NCBI RefSeq assembly: GCF_947497275.1
Contig: NZ_CANMFS010000003.1
Span: 186,001 to 250,000, forward strand
Direction of reading: 5' to 3'
DNA: 64,000 bases
DNA from: an uncultured Sulfitobacter sp.
GTDB taxonomy: Bacteria; Pseudomonadota; Alphaproteobacteria; Rhodobacterales; Rhodobacteraceae
This document shows, piece by piece, positions 46,773 through 55,826 of this stretch (positions are counted from its first letter, which is position 1; the number at the start of each line of letters is the position of its first letter). Both the position numbers and the translations under genes were made by a program. Below the pieces are notes generated by a model. It was not told the origin of the DNA. It did no database searches and saw only the letters and a program-made list of their open reading frames with translations.

Positions 46773-47380
46773 AGGGTCGCACTGCCTTGCGGTGTTGCGA
46801 TATGTGCCCGCAACCGCGCGGCACCCTGCGCAATCACAACCCGGGCATCGGCCAGTAACGGCGCAAGGATCGCGCGCAATTCTGCCGCCCGCGGATGCGA
46901 AACCTCCAACCGCTCGAGTGTGCATCCCGCTTGCGCCAGACCTTCGGCGGGATGGCCACCGGATTGCCATTCGATCAGCGCGGGCGCGCAGTTGTCGAAG
47001 GGCAGGATACCATTTCGAGGGACCGCCATGCGCCAGCGCAGATCGCCGCGGTGCAAATCGACGGGGGCGCGGAAGCCATAGGGTAGGTCGGCAAGCGTGC
47101 GGTCAAGATCGTCACAGCGGCAAATCCAGTTGGTCAGACGTGCCTGCCCTGCGAAACGATCCAGATCGAACCACCGTGCCCGTTCGGGCGTGGGTGCATC
47201 CGGATTGATCGCAATCGCTTCGAGATAGAGGCCGTCCGCCAAGCCCAGCAGGGAATTATGGGTATGGAAAACGGCGTGCGCCCCGCCGTCCTGAACAGGA
47301 ACGCCAAGCGTTTCCTCGACGTATCTCGTAGCGGCGGCAAGCGTTTCGCCCGCCACCGCCAGATGGTCGAGTGTGATCAT
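46769..47380 (-). CDS. VOC/glyoxalase-like domain protein
   Basis: A 203-residue protein with the glyoxalase-like fold ('[20 protein letters not shown]', '[20 protein letters not shown]', '[12 protein letters not shown]'), a pattern seen in the Glyoxalase_3-type family rather than methylmalonyl-CoA epimerase. It overlaps the mutase stop upstream (ATGA) and the GNAT start downstream, so it is in the methylmalonyl-CoA mutase operon. Its reaction is unknown; given its location an accessory role in acyl-CoA metabolism is possible. Confidence 0.82.
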   Translation of the reverse strand: MITLDHLAVAGETLAAATRYVEETLGVPVQDGGAHAVFHTHNSLLGLADGLYLEAIAINPDAPTPERARWFDLDRFAGQARLTNWICRCDDLDRTLADLPYGFRAPVDLHRGDLRWRMAVPRNGILPFDNCAPALIEWQSGGHPAEGLAQAGCTLERLEVSHPRAAELRAILAPLLADARVVIAQGAARLRAHIATPQGSATL

Positions 47381-49521
47381 CCGCGTGCCTCACGGACAAG
47401 CTTGAGAATGTCCTGCGCCGCATTGGGGATATTGGTGCCTGGCCCAAAGATCGCCTTTACCCCGGCATCATACAGAAATTTGTAGTCCTGCTGCGGGATC
47501 ACACCGCCGCAGATCACCAGAACGTCTTCGGCGCCTGCGTCTTTGAGTGCTTTGATAAGCTGTGGGGCCAGCGTCTTGTGGCCCGCCGCCTGGGAGCTGA
47601 TCCCGATGACGTGCACGTCGTTGTCCACGGCGTCCTGGGCCGCCTCAGCCGGCGTCTGGAACAGGGGTCCCACATCCACATCGAAACCGATATCAGCAAA
47701 GGCCGTTGCAATTACTTTCGCACCCCGGTCGTGACCGTCCTGTCCCATCTTGACCACCAGCATGCGCGGGCGGCGGCCTTCGGCCTCGGCAAATTCTTCG
47801 ACGGATTTCTGGATCGCGGCAAAGCCCTCGTCGCCCTCGTAGGCTGCGCCGTACACGCCCGCCAAGGTCTTGACCTCGGCGCGGTGCCGTCCGAATTCCT
47901 TTTCCATCGCCATGCTGATCTCTCCTACGGTTGCGCGTGCACGCGCTGCTTCTACCGCCCCTTCCAACAGATTGCCGCCTTCCTTGGCGCGGCGCGTCAG
48001 CTCTTCCAGCGCAGCGGTGCAGGCCGCCTCGTCGCGGCTGGCCCGAATTTTTTCGAGACGCTTGATCTGGCTGTCGCGCACGGCCACATTATCGACGTCC
48101 AGAATGTCGATCTCGTCTTCCTTGTCACGGCGGTACTTGTTGACGCCGACAATGACATCCGTGCCGCGGTCGATGCCCGCTTGCCGCTGTGCCGCCGCTT
48201 CCTCGATGCGCAGTTTAGGCATGCCGGACGCGACCGCTTTGGTCATCCCACCCAGTTCCTCGACCTCCTCGATCAGCGCCCAAGCCGCATCCGCCAGATC
48301 GTGCGTCAGCTTTTCAACATAATACGATCCTGCGAGCGGATCGACCACGTTGGTCACTCCCGTCTCTTCCTGCAGGATCAATTGCGTGTTGCGTGCGATC
48401 CGGCTGGAGAAATCGGTGGGAAGTGCGATCGCCTCGTCGAGCGCGTTCGTGTGCAGCGACTGCGTACCGCCGAGCACCGCCGACATCGCCTCGTAGGCGG
48501 TGCGGATCACGTTATTGTAGGGATCCTGCTCCTGCAGGCTGACGCCGGACGTCTGGCAGTGGGTGCGCAGCATGCTCGATTTGGGATTTTGCGGCTTGAA
48601 CTCATCCATTATGCGCGACCACAGCAAACGTGCGGCACGCAACTTCGCCGCTTCCATGAAGAAGTTCATGCCGATGCAGAAGAAAAAGCTCAGGCGCGGG
48701 GCGAATTTGTCCACGTCCATGCCCGCCGCAATCGCCGTACGCACGTATTCACGACCGTCCGCGAGCGTAAACGCCAGTTCCTGCACGAGGTTCGCGCCCG
48801 CTTCCTGCATGTGATAGCCGGAGATCGAGATCGAGTTGAACTTCGGCATCTCGTTCGCGGTGTACTCGATGATATCCGCGATGATCTTCATCGAAGGTTC
48901 CGGCGGATAGATGTAGGTGTTGCGGACCATGAATTCCTTGAGAATGTCGTTCTGGATGGTGCCCGAAAGCACGGCGCGGGAATGGCCCTGCTCTTCTCCC
49001 GCGACGATGAAACTGGCGAGGATCGGGATGACCGCACCATTCATCGTCATCGAGACGGAAACCTTGTCGAGCGGGATACCGTCGAACAGAATCTTCATGT
49101 CCTCGACGCTGTCGATGGCCACGCCGGCCTTGCCCACGTCGCCTTCAACCCTTGGATGATCACTGTCGTAGCCCCGGTGTGTCGCCAGATCGAAGGCGAC
49201 CGATACACCTTGTTGCCCGGCGGCGAGCGCGCGACGGTAAAAACCGTTCGATTCCTCGGCGGTGGAGAAGCCCGCGTATTGTCGGATTGTCCAGGGCCGG
49301 CCCGCGTACATCGTGGCCTTCACGCCGCGGGTATAGGGCCCTTGCCCCGGGATCCCGCCAAGATGGTTCACATCGTCAAGATCCTCGGCGGTGTACAAAG
49401 GCTGTACATCGATGCCCTCGAGGGTGTTCCACGTCAGATCCTCGAGCGAACGGCCACGCAGTTCGCCTTCGGCCAGTTTACGCCATGCGTCCTTGTTGGC
49501 GGAGGTCGGTTTGTTGGTCAT
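47377..49521 (-). CDS. scpA: Methylmalonyl-CoA mutase
   Basis: Adenosylcobalamin-dependent conversion of methylmalonyl-CoA to succinyl-CoA, the last step of propionyl-CoA assimilation. The 714-residue protein has the catalytic TIM barrel ('[20 protein letters not shown]', '[20 protein letters not shown]', '[20 protein letters not shown]') and a C-terminal B12-binding domain with '[20 protein letters not shown]', the DxHxxG cobalamin loop. Single-chain length fits the homodimeric/catalytic large subunit type. The ATG has an aaagga box and lies 44 nt inside the upstream gene. Confidence 0.97.
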   Translation of the reverse strand: MTNKPTSANKDAWRKLAEGELRGRSLEDLTWNTLEGIDVQPLYTAEDLDDVNHLGGIPGQGPYTRGVKATMYAGRPWTIRQYAGFSTAEESNGFYRRALAAGQQGVSVAFDLATHRGYDSDHPRVEGDVGKAGVAIDSVEDMKILFDGIPLDKVSVSMTMNGAVIPILASFIVAGEEQGHSRAVLSGTIQNDILKEFMVRNTYIYPPEPSMKIIADIIEYTANEMPKFNSISISGYHMQEAGANLVQELAFTLADGREYVRTAIAAGMDVDKFAPRLSFFFCIGMNFFMEAAKLRAARLLWSRIMDEFKPQNPKSSMLRTHCQTSGVSLQEQDPYNNVIRTAYEAMSAVLGGTQSLHTNALDEAIALPTDFSSRIARNTQLILQEETGVTNVVDPLAGSYYVEKLTHDLADAAWALIEEVEELGGMTKAVASGMPKLRIEEAAAQRQAGIDRGTDVIVGVNKYRRDKEDEIDILDVDNVAVRDSQIKRLEKIRASRDEAACTAALEELTRRAKEGGNLLEGAVEAARARATVGEISMAMEKEFGRHRAEVKTLAGVYGAAYEGDEGFAAIQKSVEEFAEAEGRRPRMLVVKMGQDGHDRGAKVIATAFADIGFDVDVGPLFQTPAEAAQDAVDNDVHVIGISSQAAGHKTLAPQLIKALKDAGAEDVLVICGGVIPQQDYKFLYDAGVKAIFGPGTNIPNAAQDILKLVREARG

Positions 49522-50437
49522 GGGAATGTCCTTTTGCTATGGCACCCGCGGGCAGGTTGACCCCTGCTTTTGCGCGGGTTTGATCCTCTGTCAGTGTTGC
49601 AAGCCCATCCGCACCGGCGGTGAGCCACATCATATCGTCTGCGTAGGCCTCGCGCAAAGCTGCGGCTTGCGCGGGCGTGAAGGGGTTCCAGCGGCCCGCG
49701 TCCGTCTGCAGATGCGCGGGCAACGCGGCCGCGTCGATCCCCTGATCAGCCAGCTTGGAACGCAGCGCTGGAACGTCGGGCGAGCGGTTGAGCCATGTCT
49801 TTGCGTGCGCGTGCGGCGCCCGGTCGCCTGTAGCCGCTGACAGTACCAGATCGGCCTGCCCCGCAAACTGCTCGAACGGCAACACCTTGATCTTTGCGCC
49901 GGGCAGCGCGCAGGCCAGATCGGTGATGACGTCGCGCCAGCAGCGCGGGCTGGCGGAAAGTGCCGCACAGCGCGCCGCATCCGGCAGCGCATGTCCGCGC
50001 CCGACGCCGTATGCCGCCACCGATGACCACCACAGGTCCTGCGCGCGGATCATCATCACCACGCGGCTCACTTGCCCATCGAAGGCCGCCGACAGCCGCG
50101 CCATCCGCTCTCCGATCGCAGGATAAAGGGTCTGCGATTGCAAACAGTCGCGGGGCGCGCCGATCATGTTTTCCTCGCTGACGATCAGGCGTTTGGCACC
50201 CGCCCGACGCACCTGTTCCGCGTGCATCCGCACCCGCCCCGCCGCCCGGCGCTGCAATTCGCGTCCGTTAATCATGCGCGGCTTGGCGAACAGGCCCGAG
50301 AACATTCCCTTGCGCAGCGTCTGCGGATCCCACACCACCGTATCATCCGCCAAAAGCGCCGCGCGGTTGCAGCGCAGGTAATGTTGGAAACTGGTCGAAC
50401 TCGTCCGGTGGGACCCCACATGAAGGATAATGTCCAT
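49478..50437 (-). CDS. Sulfotransferase-like P-loop protein
   Basis: About 319 residues from the ATG at 50437, where '[20 protein letters not shown]' looks like the PAPS-binding loop of sulfotransferases (compare HVGxxKTGTTSLQ). '[13 protein letters not shown]' and '[20 protein letters not shown]' resemble the 3'-phosphate-binding Ser/Arg region. The canonical lysine is replaced by arginine. An in-frame ATG at 50506 is an alternative start. The 3' end overlaps the mutase gene by 44 nt, so the two are coupled, though no functional link to propionate metabolism is evident. Confidence 0.65.
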   Translation of the reverse strand: MDIILHVGSHRTSSTSFQHYLRCNRAALLADDTVVWDPQTLRKGMFSGLFAKPRMINGRELQRRAAGRVRMHAEQVRRAGAKRLIVSEENMIGAPRDCLQSQTLYPAIGERMARLSAAFDGQVSRVVMMIRAQDLWWSSVAAYGVGRGHALPDAARCAALSASPRCWRDVITDLACALPGAKIKVLPFEQFAGQADLVLSAATGDRAPHAHAKTWLNRSPDVPALRSKLADQGIDAAALPAHLQTDAGRWNPFTPAQAAALREAYADDMMWLTAGADGLATLTEDQTRAKAGVNLPAGAIAKGHSHDQQTDLRQQGRMA

Positions 50438-50605
50438 AAGCTTGCGCACGCCTTTCTGCGGATGGGCCATCGAAATTGGCCGGAAACGGGTAATCCGGCT
50501 CTTCATGCGACATAATCCCTTGCAACGGGCTTAATGGTAAAAATGGACAGAACGCCGTTCGCAATCATGTACGAAGCGATTATATTGCTTCCAAGAGGAG
50601 AGCAT

Positions 50606-51058
50606 ATGAAACCGTACCTGATAGCTGTTTTTATGGGGGCTTTCGCAGCTGTAGCATACGCGCAATCGAACCCGACGGGGGCATCCCTGCTCGAAACCCG
50701 GATCGCGTCCGAGACTGATTTAAGCGAATTTAAGTGGATAAAACGACCCGTCATCATCTTTGCGGACAGTGCCCATGATCCCGCCTTCGTTGAGCAGATG
50801 GAGTTTCTGCGTGCCGAAGCCGAACAGCTTGCCGTGCGCGACGTGGTGGTGATCGTCGATACCGACCCCGATGCGCGCAGTGCGATACGGCTGCGAATGC
50901 GACCGCGCGGCTTCATGCTGACGCTGATGGGAAAGGACGGCAATGTGAAACTGCGCAAGCCGTTTCCTTGGGATGTACGCGAAATCACTCGCAGCATCGA
51001 CAAGATGTCCATACGCCAGCGTGAAATCCGCGACAACAAGCAAGAAACCGGCGGATAA
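50606..51058 (+). CDS. DUF4174 secreted protein
   Basis: A 150-residue protein with a signal peptide ('MKPYLIAVFMGAFAAVAYAQ'). The mature part has a thioredoxin-like-fold feel without catalytic cysteines: 'FKWIKRPVIIFADSAHDPAF', 'RDVVVIVDTDPDARSAIRLR' and 'FMLTLMGKDGNVKLRKPFPW', and ends 'SIDKMSIRQREIRD', all matching DUF4174. The start at 50606 follows an agaggag box. It is the only plus-strand gene between the mutase and pccA and is divergent from the sulfotransferase-like gene. Confidence 0.85.
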   Translation: MKPYLIAVFMGAFAAVAYAQSNPTGASLLETRIASETDLSEFKWIKRPVIIFADSAHDPAFVEQMEFLRAEAEQLAVRDVVVIVDTDPDARSAIRLRMRPRGFMLTLMGKDGNVKLRKPFPWDVREITRSIDKMSIRQREIRDNKQETGG

Positions 51059-51111
51059 CCTCGTGGTAGAGCACGCCGCGCTTCGGGCGTACTCACCGCG
51101 TTGACAAGCGT

Positions 51112-51143
51112 CCCGCAGGGCCCATAGCGGCATCCCCTGCGGG
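51112..51143. repeat. Inverted repeat between DUF4174 gene and pccA
   Basis: cccgcaggg / ccctgcggg, a perfect 9-bp stem with a 14-nt loop, lies between two convergent genes and could act in termination on both strands, but no T-run follows. Confidence 0.4.
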
Positions 51144-51261
51144 CCGGCCTTCGGGGAGTGGATGGTGAAACGGTGCACCATCCTTTCCGTTCCGGGTCCC
51201 GATACGCGACCGGGTGCATGGCAGCTCGTGCCGTCATCTGGAGACGCGGTTTCGCCAAGAC

Positions 51262-53307
51262 CTATTCGAACTCCATGATCACTTCGTCAACGGCAAGGCT
51301 GTCACCCGCGCTTGCGTTGATCTTGGAGACGATCCCTTTCTTCTCCGCCCGTAGGATATTCTCCATCTTCATCGCTTCGATCGTACACAACGGCTGGCCG
51401 TCCTGTATCTCGTCACCGACTTCGACGTTCAGCTTGACCACCAGTCCGGGCATCGGGCACAGCAACAGCTTCGACGTATCGGGCGGCAGTTTTTCGGGCA
51501 TCTTGCGCGCCAGTTCCGCCTGAATCGGGGTGCGGACATGCACCTTGAGATCGGCGCCACGGGTGCGGATCCGGAAACCGCCGGAGATCTTGCCAACCTT
51601 AAGCACGAGCGGCGCATCGGACACCGTCATCGTCGCCAATTGGTCTCCCGGCGCCCAGTCGCCCGCGACGCGCAGCGTTTCCCCATCGTCAAAGGTCACG
51701 GACGCACCGGCAACATCCGCGTCGATCTTTACGTCGAAGCTTTTACCCTGCAGGGCGACGTTCCAGTCACTACCGACCTTGCGCTCGTGGTTGTCCATGC
51801 GCCCGGAGATGCGCGCGCGTCGGATTTCTCCCATGCGGTTCATCGCCGCGGTGGCCGCCGCGATCCGGCGCAACTCGCCCTCGCCCAGGGTCACGCCTTC
51901 GAACCCGTCGGGGTATTCCTCCGCAATGAACGCAGTCGTCATTTCGCCGGAAATGAATTTGGGATGATCCATCACGGCACTGAGAAATGGCAGGTTATGT
52001 CCGATGCCTTCGACTTCGAAACTGTCCAAGGCGACACGCATCCGCTCGATCGCCTCGTCACGTGTCGGAGCCCATGTGCACAGCTTTGCAATCATCGGAT
52101 CGTAATACATCGAAATCTCGCCGCCCTCGTAGACGCCGGTATCGTTGCGCACCGCCGTCGTTCCGCTTGGCGCGTCATCCTGCCACTTGTCGTTCTCAAG
52201 CAGCGGTCCGGCGGCGATTTCGGCAGGCGGGCGATAGCGCGTCAGACGCCCGATCGAGGGCAGGAATCCGCGATAGGGGTCCTCGGCATAAAGCCGGTTC
52301 TCGATGGCCCAGCCTGTCAGCGTGATGTCATTCTGGCCGATGCTCAAAGGCTCGCCGTTGGCGACACGGATCATCTGCTCGACCAGATCGACGCCGGTGA
52401 TCAGCTCCGTTACCGGATGCTCCACTTGCAGACGCGTGTTCATTTCGAGGAAATAGAAGTTTTTCTCGCCGTCGACGATGAATTCGACCGTCCCCGCCGA
52501 GGTATAGCCGACAGCCTGCGCAAGCGCGACCGCCTGCTCGCCCATCGCCTTGCGCGTGGCCTCGTCCAAAAAGGGCGACGGCGCTTCTTCGACGACCTTC
52601 TGATTGCGCCGCTGGATCGAGCATTCGCGCTCGCCCAGATAGATCCCGTTGCCATGCGCATCACAAAGAACCTGAATTTCGATATGGCGTGGCTGGGTCA
52701 CGAATTTCTCAATGAAAATGCGGTCATCACCAAAGGAATTTGCAGCTTCGTTCTTGGACGACTGAAAGCCTTCGCGCGCCTCCTCGTCATTCCATGCAAT
52801 GCGCATACCCTTGCCACCGCCGCCTGCCGACGCCTTGAGCATGACCGGATATCCGACGTCGTTCGAGATTTTCACCGCTTCATCCGCGTCGGCGATCAAT
52901 CCCATATAACCGGGAACCGTGGACACGCCGGCTTCCTGCGCGATTTTCTTGGAGGTAATCTTGTCCCCCATTTTCTCGATGGCACCCACCGGTGGCCCGA
53001 CGAACGCGACGCAGGCCGCCGAGAGCGCCTCGGCGAATTTTGAGTTTTCCGACAGAAAACCATAGCCGGGATGCACCGCTTCCGCGCCGGAAGATTTAAC
53101 CGCCTCCATTACCTTGTCGATGACGATGTACGACTGATTGGCAGGCGGAGGACCGATATGAACAGCTTCGTCCGCCATCTGCACGTGCAGCGCCTGTTTG
53201 TCGGCGTCCGAATAGATTGCGACGGTCTGGATGCCCATCTTGCGCGCTGTCTTGATGACACGGCAGGCAATCTCGCCGCGGTTGGCGATCAGGATCTTAT
53301 TGAACAT
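51262..53307 (-). CDS. pccA: Propionyl-CoA carboxylase biotin-containing alpha subunit
   Basis: A 681-residue subunit holding biotin carboxylase (about 1-450: 'MFNKILIANRGEIACRVIKT', ATP-grasp 'ASAGGGGKGMRIAWN', 'EMNTRLQVEHPVTEL'), a linking BT domain, and a C-terminal biotin carrier domain with the biotinylated lysine in 'TIEAMKMENILRA'. With PccB it carboxylates propionyl-CoA to methylmalonyl-CoA. The ATG at 53307 has an aaggga box; the longer frame is rejected. Five small genes separate it from pccB. Confidence 0.96.
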   Translation of the reverse strand: MFNKILIANRGEIACRVIKTARKMGIQTVAIYSDADKQALHVQMADEAVHIGPPPANQSYIVIDKVMEAVKSSGAEAVHPGYGFLSENSKFAEALSAACVAFVGPPVGAIEKMGDKITSKKIAQEAGVSTVPGYMGLIADADEAVKISNDVGYPVMLKASAGGGGKGMRIAWNDEEAREGFQSSKNEAANSFGDDRIFIEKFVTQPRHIEIQVLCDAHGNGIYLGERECSIQRRNQKVVEEAPSPFLDEATRKAMGEQAVALAQAVGYTSAGTVEFIVDGEKNFYFLEMNTRLQVEHPVTELITGVDLVEQMIRVANGEPLSIGQNDITLTGWAIENRLYAEDPYRGFLPSIGRLTRYRPPAEIAAGPLLENDKWQDDAPSGTTAVRNDTGVYEGGEISMYYDPMIAKLCTWAPTRDEAIERMRVALDSFEVEGIGHNLPFLSAVMDHPKFISGEMTTAFIAEEYPDGFEGVTLGEGELRRIAAATAAMNRMGEIRRARISGRMDNHERKVGSDWNVALQGKSFDVKIDADVAGASVTFDDGETLRVAGDWAPGDQLATMTVSDAPLVLKVGKISGGFRIRTRGADLKVHVRTPIQAELARKMPEKLPPDTSKLLLCPMPGLVVKLNVEVGDEIQDGQPLCTIEAMKMENILRAEKKGIVSKINASAGDSLAVDEVIMEFE

Positions 53308-53420
53308 TGGCAGGTCCCTTTTGAAGTGGTGTATTGTTAAAACGAAGAAAACCACGCAAGGCATGTTGGCCCGCGTGGTTTTCCAGTGATCGAAGGGCAG
53401 CTTTGCCGCCCGAAAAGATA

Positions 53421-53627
53421 TCAGTCGCAGTCAGCGATGTCTGTTTGGCACGCAACAACGTTTGCGCCCGCTCCGATTGCCGCCCCTTGGCCGATGCTGC
53501 CGCCTGTGGCGGCCGCTGCACCAGCGCCGACGACACCGCCGCCCAGCGCCTGTTCGCCGATGCTGTCGCCGCAGGCTGCAAGCGTCGCGCAGGCCACTGT
53601 AACCAATGCAATTTTCTGAATAAACAT
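53421..53627 (-). CDS. Small glycine-rich lipoprotein
   Basis: A 68-residue lipoprotein. The signal 'IALVTVACATLAAC' places lipid-modified Cys19; the mature part 'LGGGVVGAGAAAATGGSIGQ' is a glycine-zipper-like segment that could insert in a membrane. Two further cysteines sit in 'VVACQTDIADCD'. A ggaaatt-type weak ribosome-binding site precedes the ATG. Such small lipoproteins are common near pccA in Rhodobacterales; function unknown. Confidence 0.75.
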   Translation of the reverse strand: MFIQKIALVTVACATLAACGDSIGEQALGGGVVGAGAAAATGGSIGQGAAIGAGANVVACQTDIADCD

Positions 53628-53928
53628 TCCAATTTCCTTTCTTCCACGGGTTTCGTCGGCCCAACGCGGACAACGCTAAATCGTTCCCGCACCCCAAATG
53701 ACTGAAGGTCGCGGCACAACGAAAAAACCACGGACAGCAAGCGATTGGGACATTGCTGCTGCCCGTGTAGGGAAGAGGTTTTGGTATGAGGCGAGCGACA
53801 TGTGCGGCTGGAGACCGCATGTCTCGCACCAATGACATTGGCTTTGGCGGACACCACGGTATAGCCTGTGGTTGAAAACAGCGCGTTTTCGGCCAAGGCA
53901 CGCCGAAATTCCTGAACCTTGCGCGACA
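53628..53928. other. Gap of about 300 nt, no gene assigned
   Basis: A minus-strand frame beginning 'MMSRKVQEFRRALAENALFS' overlaps the stop of the upstream gene (ATGA) and reads plausibly for about 50 residues, then loses coding character. It could be a decayed short gene. Nothing else is recognised. Confidence 0.35.
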
Positions 53929-54300
53929 TCATGCCGATCCGTCCTCGAAAACGTCCGGGAACGACAGCCGTGCCGTGCGCGCGTCAATGACGAGCATCGC
54001 TTCGTAATCCGATGGATCAAACGGGTCGGTAGCGGGCAAGACTTCCCGTCCGAAAAGCCAAGACAGCCGACCGACGTCCAGATTGCCACGCTCGAACGGT
54101 TCCTCCCCGAAGTGTTCCCAGAGCGCTTTCATGAACGCTTCATCCGCGCGTTTGTCCGGCGCGCGCCGATCGGGTCGCCGTTCGCGCCGGGTAAGCTCAG
54201 TAGCGCCTTTAGGGTTGGCACGACGCAGAGTGAATTGGAAATCCGTTCCCGGCAAACGTCCGGGGAAACCGCGGTGCTTGAGCATGTACGCTAGTGCCAT
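53929..54300 (-). CDS. Hypothetical protein
   Basis: A 123-residue soluble protein: a basic N-terminal part ('ANPKGATELTRRERRPDRRA') and an acidic, tryptophan-containing C-terminal part ('FGREVLPATDPFDPSDYEAM', 'LSFPDVFEDGSA'). No domain is recognised. It is in the same direction as its neighbours within the pccB-pccA interval. Confidence 0.55.
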   Translation of the reverse strand: MALAYMLKHRGFPGRLPGTDFQFTLRRANPKGATELTRRERRPDRRAPDKRADEAFMKALWEHFGEEPFERGNLDVGRLSWLFGREVLPATDPFDPSDYEAMLVIDARTARLSFPDVFEDGSA

Positions 54301-54329
54301 GGGATGCCCCCCACGGCGAGGGTCGAGGT

Positions 54330-54355
54330 CAGAGCGGGCGAAACCGCCCGCTCTG
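54330..54355 (-). terminator. Strong hairpin downstream of a small lipoprotein gene
   Basis: A perfect 11-bp stem (cagagcgggcg / cgcccgctctg) with a 4-nt loop lies 9 nt beyond the stop codon of the 48-residue lipoprotein on the minus strand. No T-run follows, but the position is right for a terminator or processing signal. Confidence 0.6.
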
Positions 54356-54363
54356 TCGATGCG

Positions 54364-54510
54364 TTATTTGTATTTGCCCGTGTACACCGGCTCTTGGGTG
54401 ATGGGTTCGGGCTCAATAACCACAAATTCTTCGACCTGCTGCTCTTTTGCACAGGCGGCAACTGCGGCGATGAGGCCGAATGCTGCCAAAAGTTTGATGC
54501 TCTTCGACAT
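54364..54510 (-). CDS. Very small lipoprotein (48 residues)
   Basis: A short gene with a clean aggag box 7 nt before its ATG. The protein begins 'MSKSIKLLAAFGLIAAVAAC', a complete lipoprotein signal with Cys20, and continues 'AKEQQVEEFVVIEPEPITQE' and 'PVYTGKYK'. The proline-rich acidic tail has no recognised domain. Signal peptide, ribosome-binding site and downstream hairpin together make a real gene likely despite its size. Confidence 0.75.
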   Translation of the reverse strand: MSKSIKLLAAFGLIAAVAACAKEQQVEEFVVIEPEPITQEPVYTGKYK

Positions 54511-54724
54511 CTGTATCTCCTGTTTGATGTTATACGGGACAAACGTATCTTTCCTGTCGTTTGTTCCGCGTTGAATGAAAGCGCCACCGAGGTACCGCCC
54601 GATCCCATACTAACGCAGCAATGATGCGGTGGATATGCGGCCAGATCAGCACAGCGGATCTGTGACGCTAAAGCCGCAAATCCACCCCGATCCCGACGAT
54701 AGTCCCCAAGATATTGTGCGCACA

Positions 54725-55117
54725 TCAGAAATCGTCCCAGATACAGACACCGTTTTCGGTGCGAAATGATTCAAAATACTGTGTGGCGTCCGGATCGGGC
54801 TGACCGAATTCGGTGATCCGGTCCATCATTGAAATGACGATCTTGTCCGCCGCCAACGCGTATTCGTCCATGTAAGGCAATACAAACGTATCGCACAGAT
54901 GCAACATATCGTCGCCCGCAAGGTCGAACGGTATCTGTGTCTCGCCCCGTGCGATCTGCGGCGCAAGAAACCGGAAACGCAGCCATGTCTTATCTCCCTG
55001 CGCGTCGACCAACACCTCGTGCAACGAGATTTTCTGCCCCGATGGCACCTCTGTGCCGGAGGCGGGGCCTGACAGGACGAGAATGGCAATCAAGGAGAAT
55101 CTGAGCAGAACCTTCAC
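54725..55117 (-). CDS. DUF6497-like secreted protein
   Basis: About 130 residues. A GTG start at 55115-55117 with an agagga box gives a signal peptide ending 'GPASG'. The mature part 'WLRFRFLAPQIARGE', 'MLHLCDTFVLPYMDEYA' and 'ATQYFESFRTENGVCIWDDF' fits the DUF6497 family of Rhodobacterales (family name from memory). Two cysteines may form a disulphide. The start overlaps the stop of the gene upstream. Confidence 0.75.
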   Translation of the reverse strand: MKVLLRFSLIAILVLSGPASGTEVPSGQKISLHEVLVDAQGDKTWLRFRFLAPQIARGETQIPFDLAGDDMLHLCDTFVLPYMDEYALAADKIVISMMDRITEFGQPDPDATQYFESFRTENGVCIWDDF

Positions 55118-55416
55118 GGCGCATCCTCTTCCTGCAATGCGAACGTCGACGGGCACGTGAGCCTGATCAGTTGCAAATCATCGGAGCGCCCCGCCCAAAG
55201 GCCTGCGTTATGGGCGGGGCGCGATACGCATGGGCCACTGCGCAACACCTCGCCGTCCGGACACGCGTGTTCCGGAGCTGCGCGGATCACTTGCCACGCA
55301 ATTGCAGCCCCGTTGCGTTGCCGACGGCACTCGAAACGCGGGCGAAGGCCATGCCTTTCGACTGCAGCGGTGTCCGCATGGCGCACCTCGTAGGCTGACT
55401 GCAACAATACGCCCAT
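55114..55416 (-). CDS. Hypothetical protein coupled to the DUF6497-like gene
   Basis: A 100-residue protein starting 'MGVLLQSAYEVRHADTAAVE', with 'QVIRAAPEHACPDGEVLRSG' and 'LQLIRLTCPSTFALQEED'. Three spaced cysteines and no cytoplasmic-domain match; no signal peptide is visible from this start, and the true start could differ. The stop overlaps the next start by three bases, which supports a real operon member. Confidence 0.55.
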   Translation of the reverse strand: MGVLLQSAYEVRHADTAAVERHGLRPRFECRRQRNGAAIAWQVIRAAPEHACPDGEVLRSGPCVSRPAHNAGLWAGRSDDLQLIRLTCPSTFALQEEDAP

Positions 55417-55433
55417 GGCGTCTCTGCGCAAAG

Positions 55434-55697
55434 TCAGCTGTCGCGCAGCGCCTCGATCAGCGCGGCCTTGTCCATGTCGGACCGGCCCTCGATTTCCAGT
55501 TCCTGCGCCCGGTCGTAAAGCTCGTCTTTCGTCCACTCCTCGTAGGGCGGCTGGCTGCCCCCCTTTGCCGAGGGCGACTGGTCGTCGTTCGCCTGTGCAT
55601 TGGCGATCCGCGCGGCTTTTTGCTTCGATGCGCCGTCCTCGCGCAGCGCCTCGTAGGTTTCGTCGTCCTTGATGGATGATCCGTGGTCCTTGGTCAT
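55434..55697 (-). CDS. DUF7218/Rho_N-like small protein
   Basis: An 87-residue acidic protein. 'MTKDHGSSIKDDETYEALRE' and 'ASKQKAARIANAQ' form a conserved N-terminal block and the C-terminal half 'WTKDELYDRAQELEIEGRSD' plus 'MDKAALIEALRDS' looks like the Rho termination factor N-terminal helix-extended-loop fold. The start at 55697 has an aaaggag box. It may bind nucleic acid; no role is known. Confidence 0.8.
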   Translation of the reverse strand: MTKDHGSSIKDDETYEALREDGASKQKAARIANAQANDDQSPSAKGGSQPPYEEWTKDELYDRAQELEIEGRSDMDKAALIEALRDS

Positions 55698-55826
55698 AGC
55701 ATTCTCCTTTCGGAGAAAACTCTGGCCCGTGGCGGATGGTTCCGGCACCCGAAGGTGCCGCGATCCCATTGCCGCGAGCGCGGCGCATTACGCCGTATGT
55801 AAGTGTCGGACCGGTCATCTGATAAC

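Noticed and set aside
51060..51110. tRNA-like string 'gtggtagagcac'
   Set aside because: It resembles a D-arm start, but no T-arm GGTTCRANNCC, acceptor pairing or CCA context follows.
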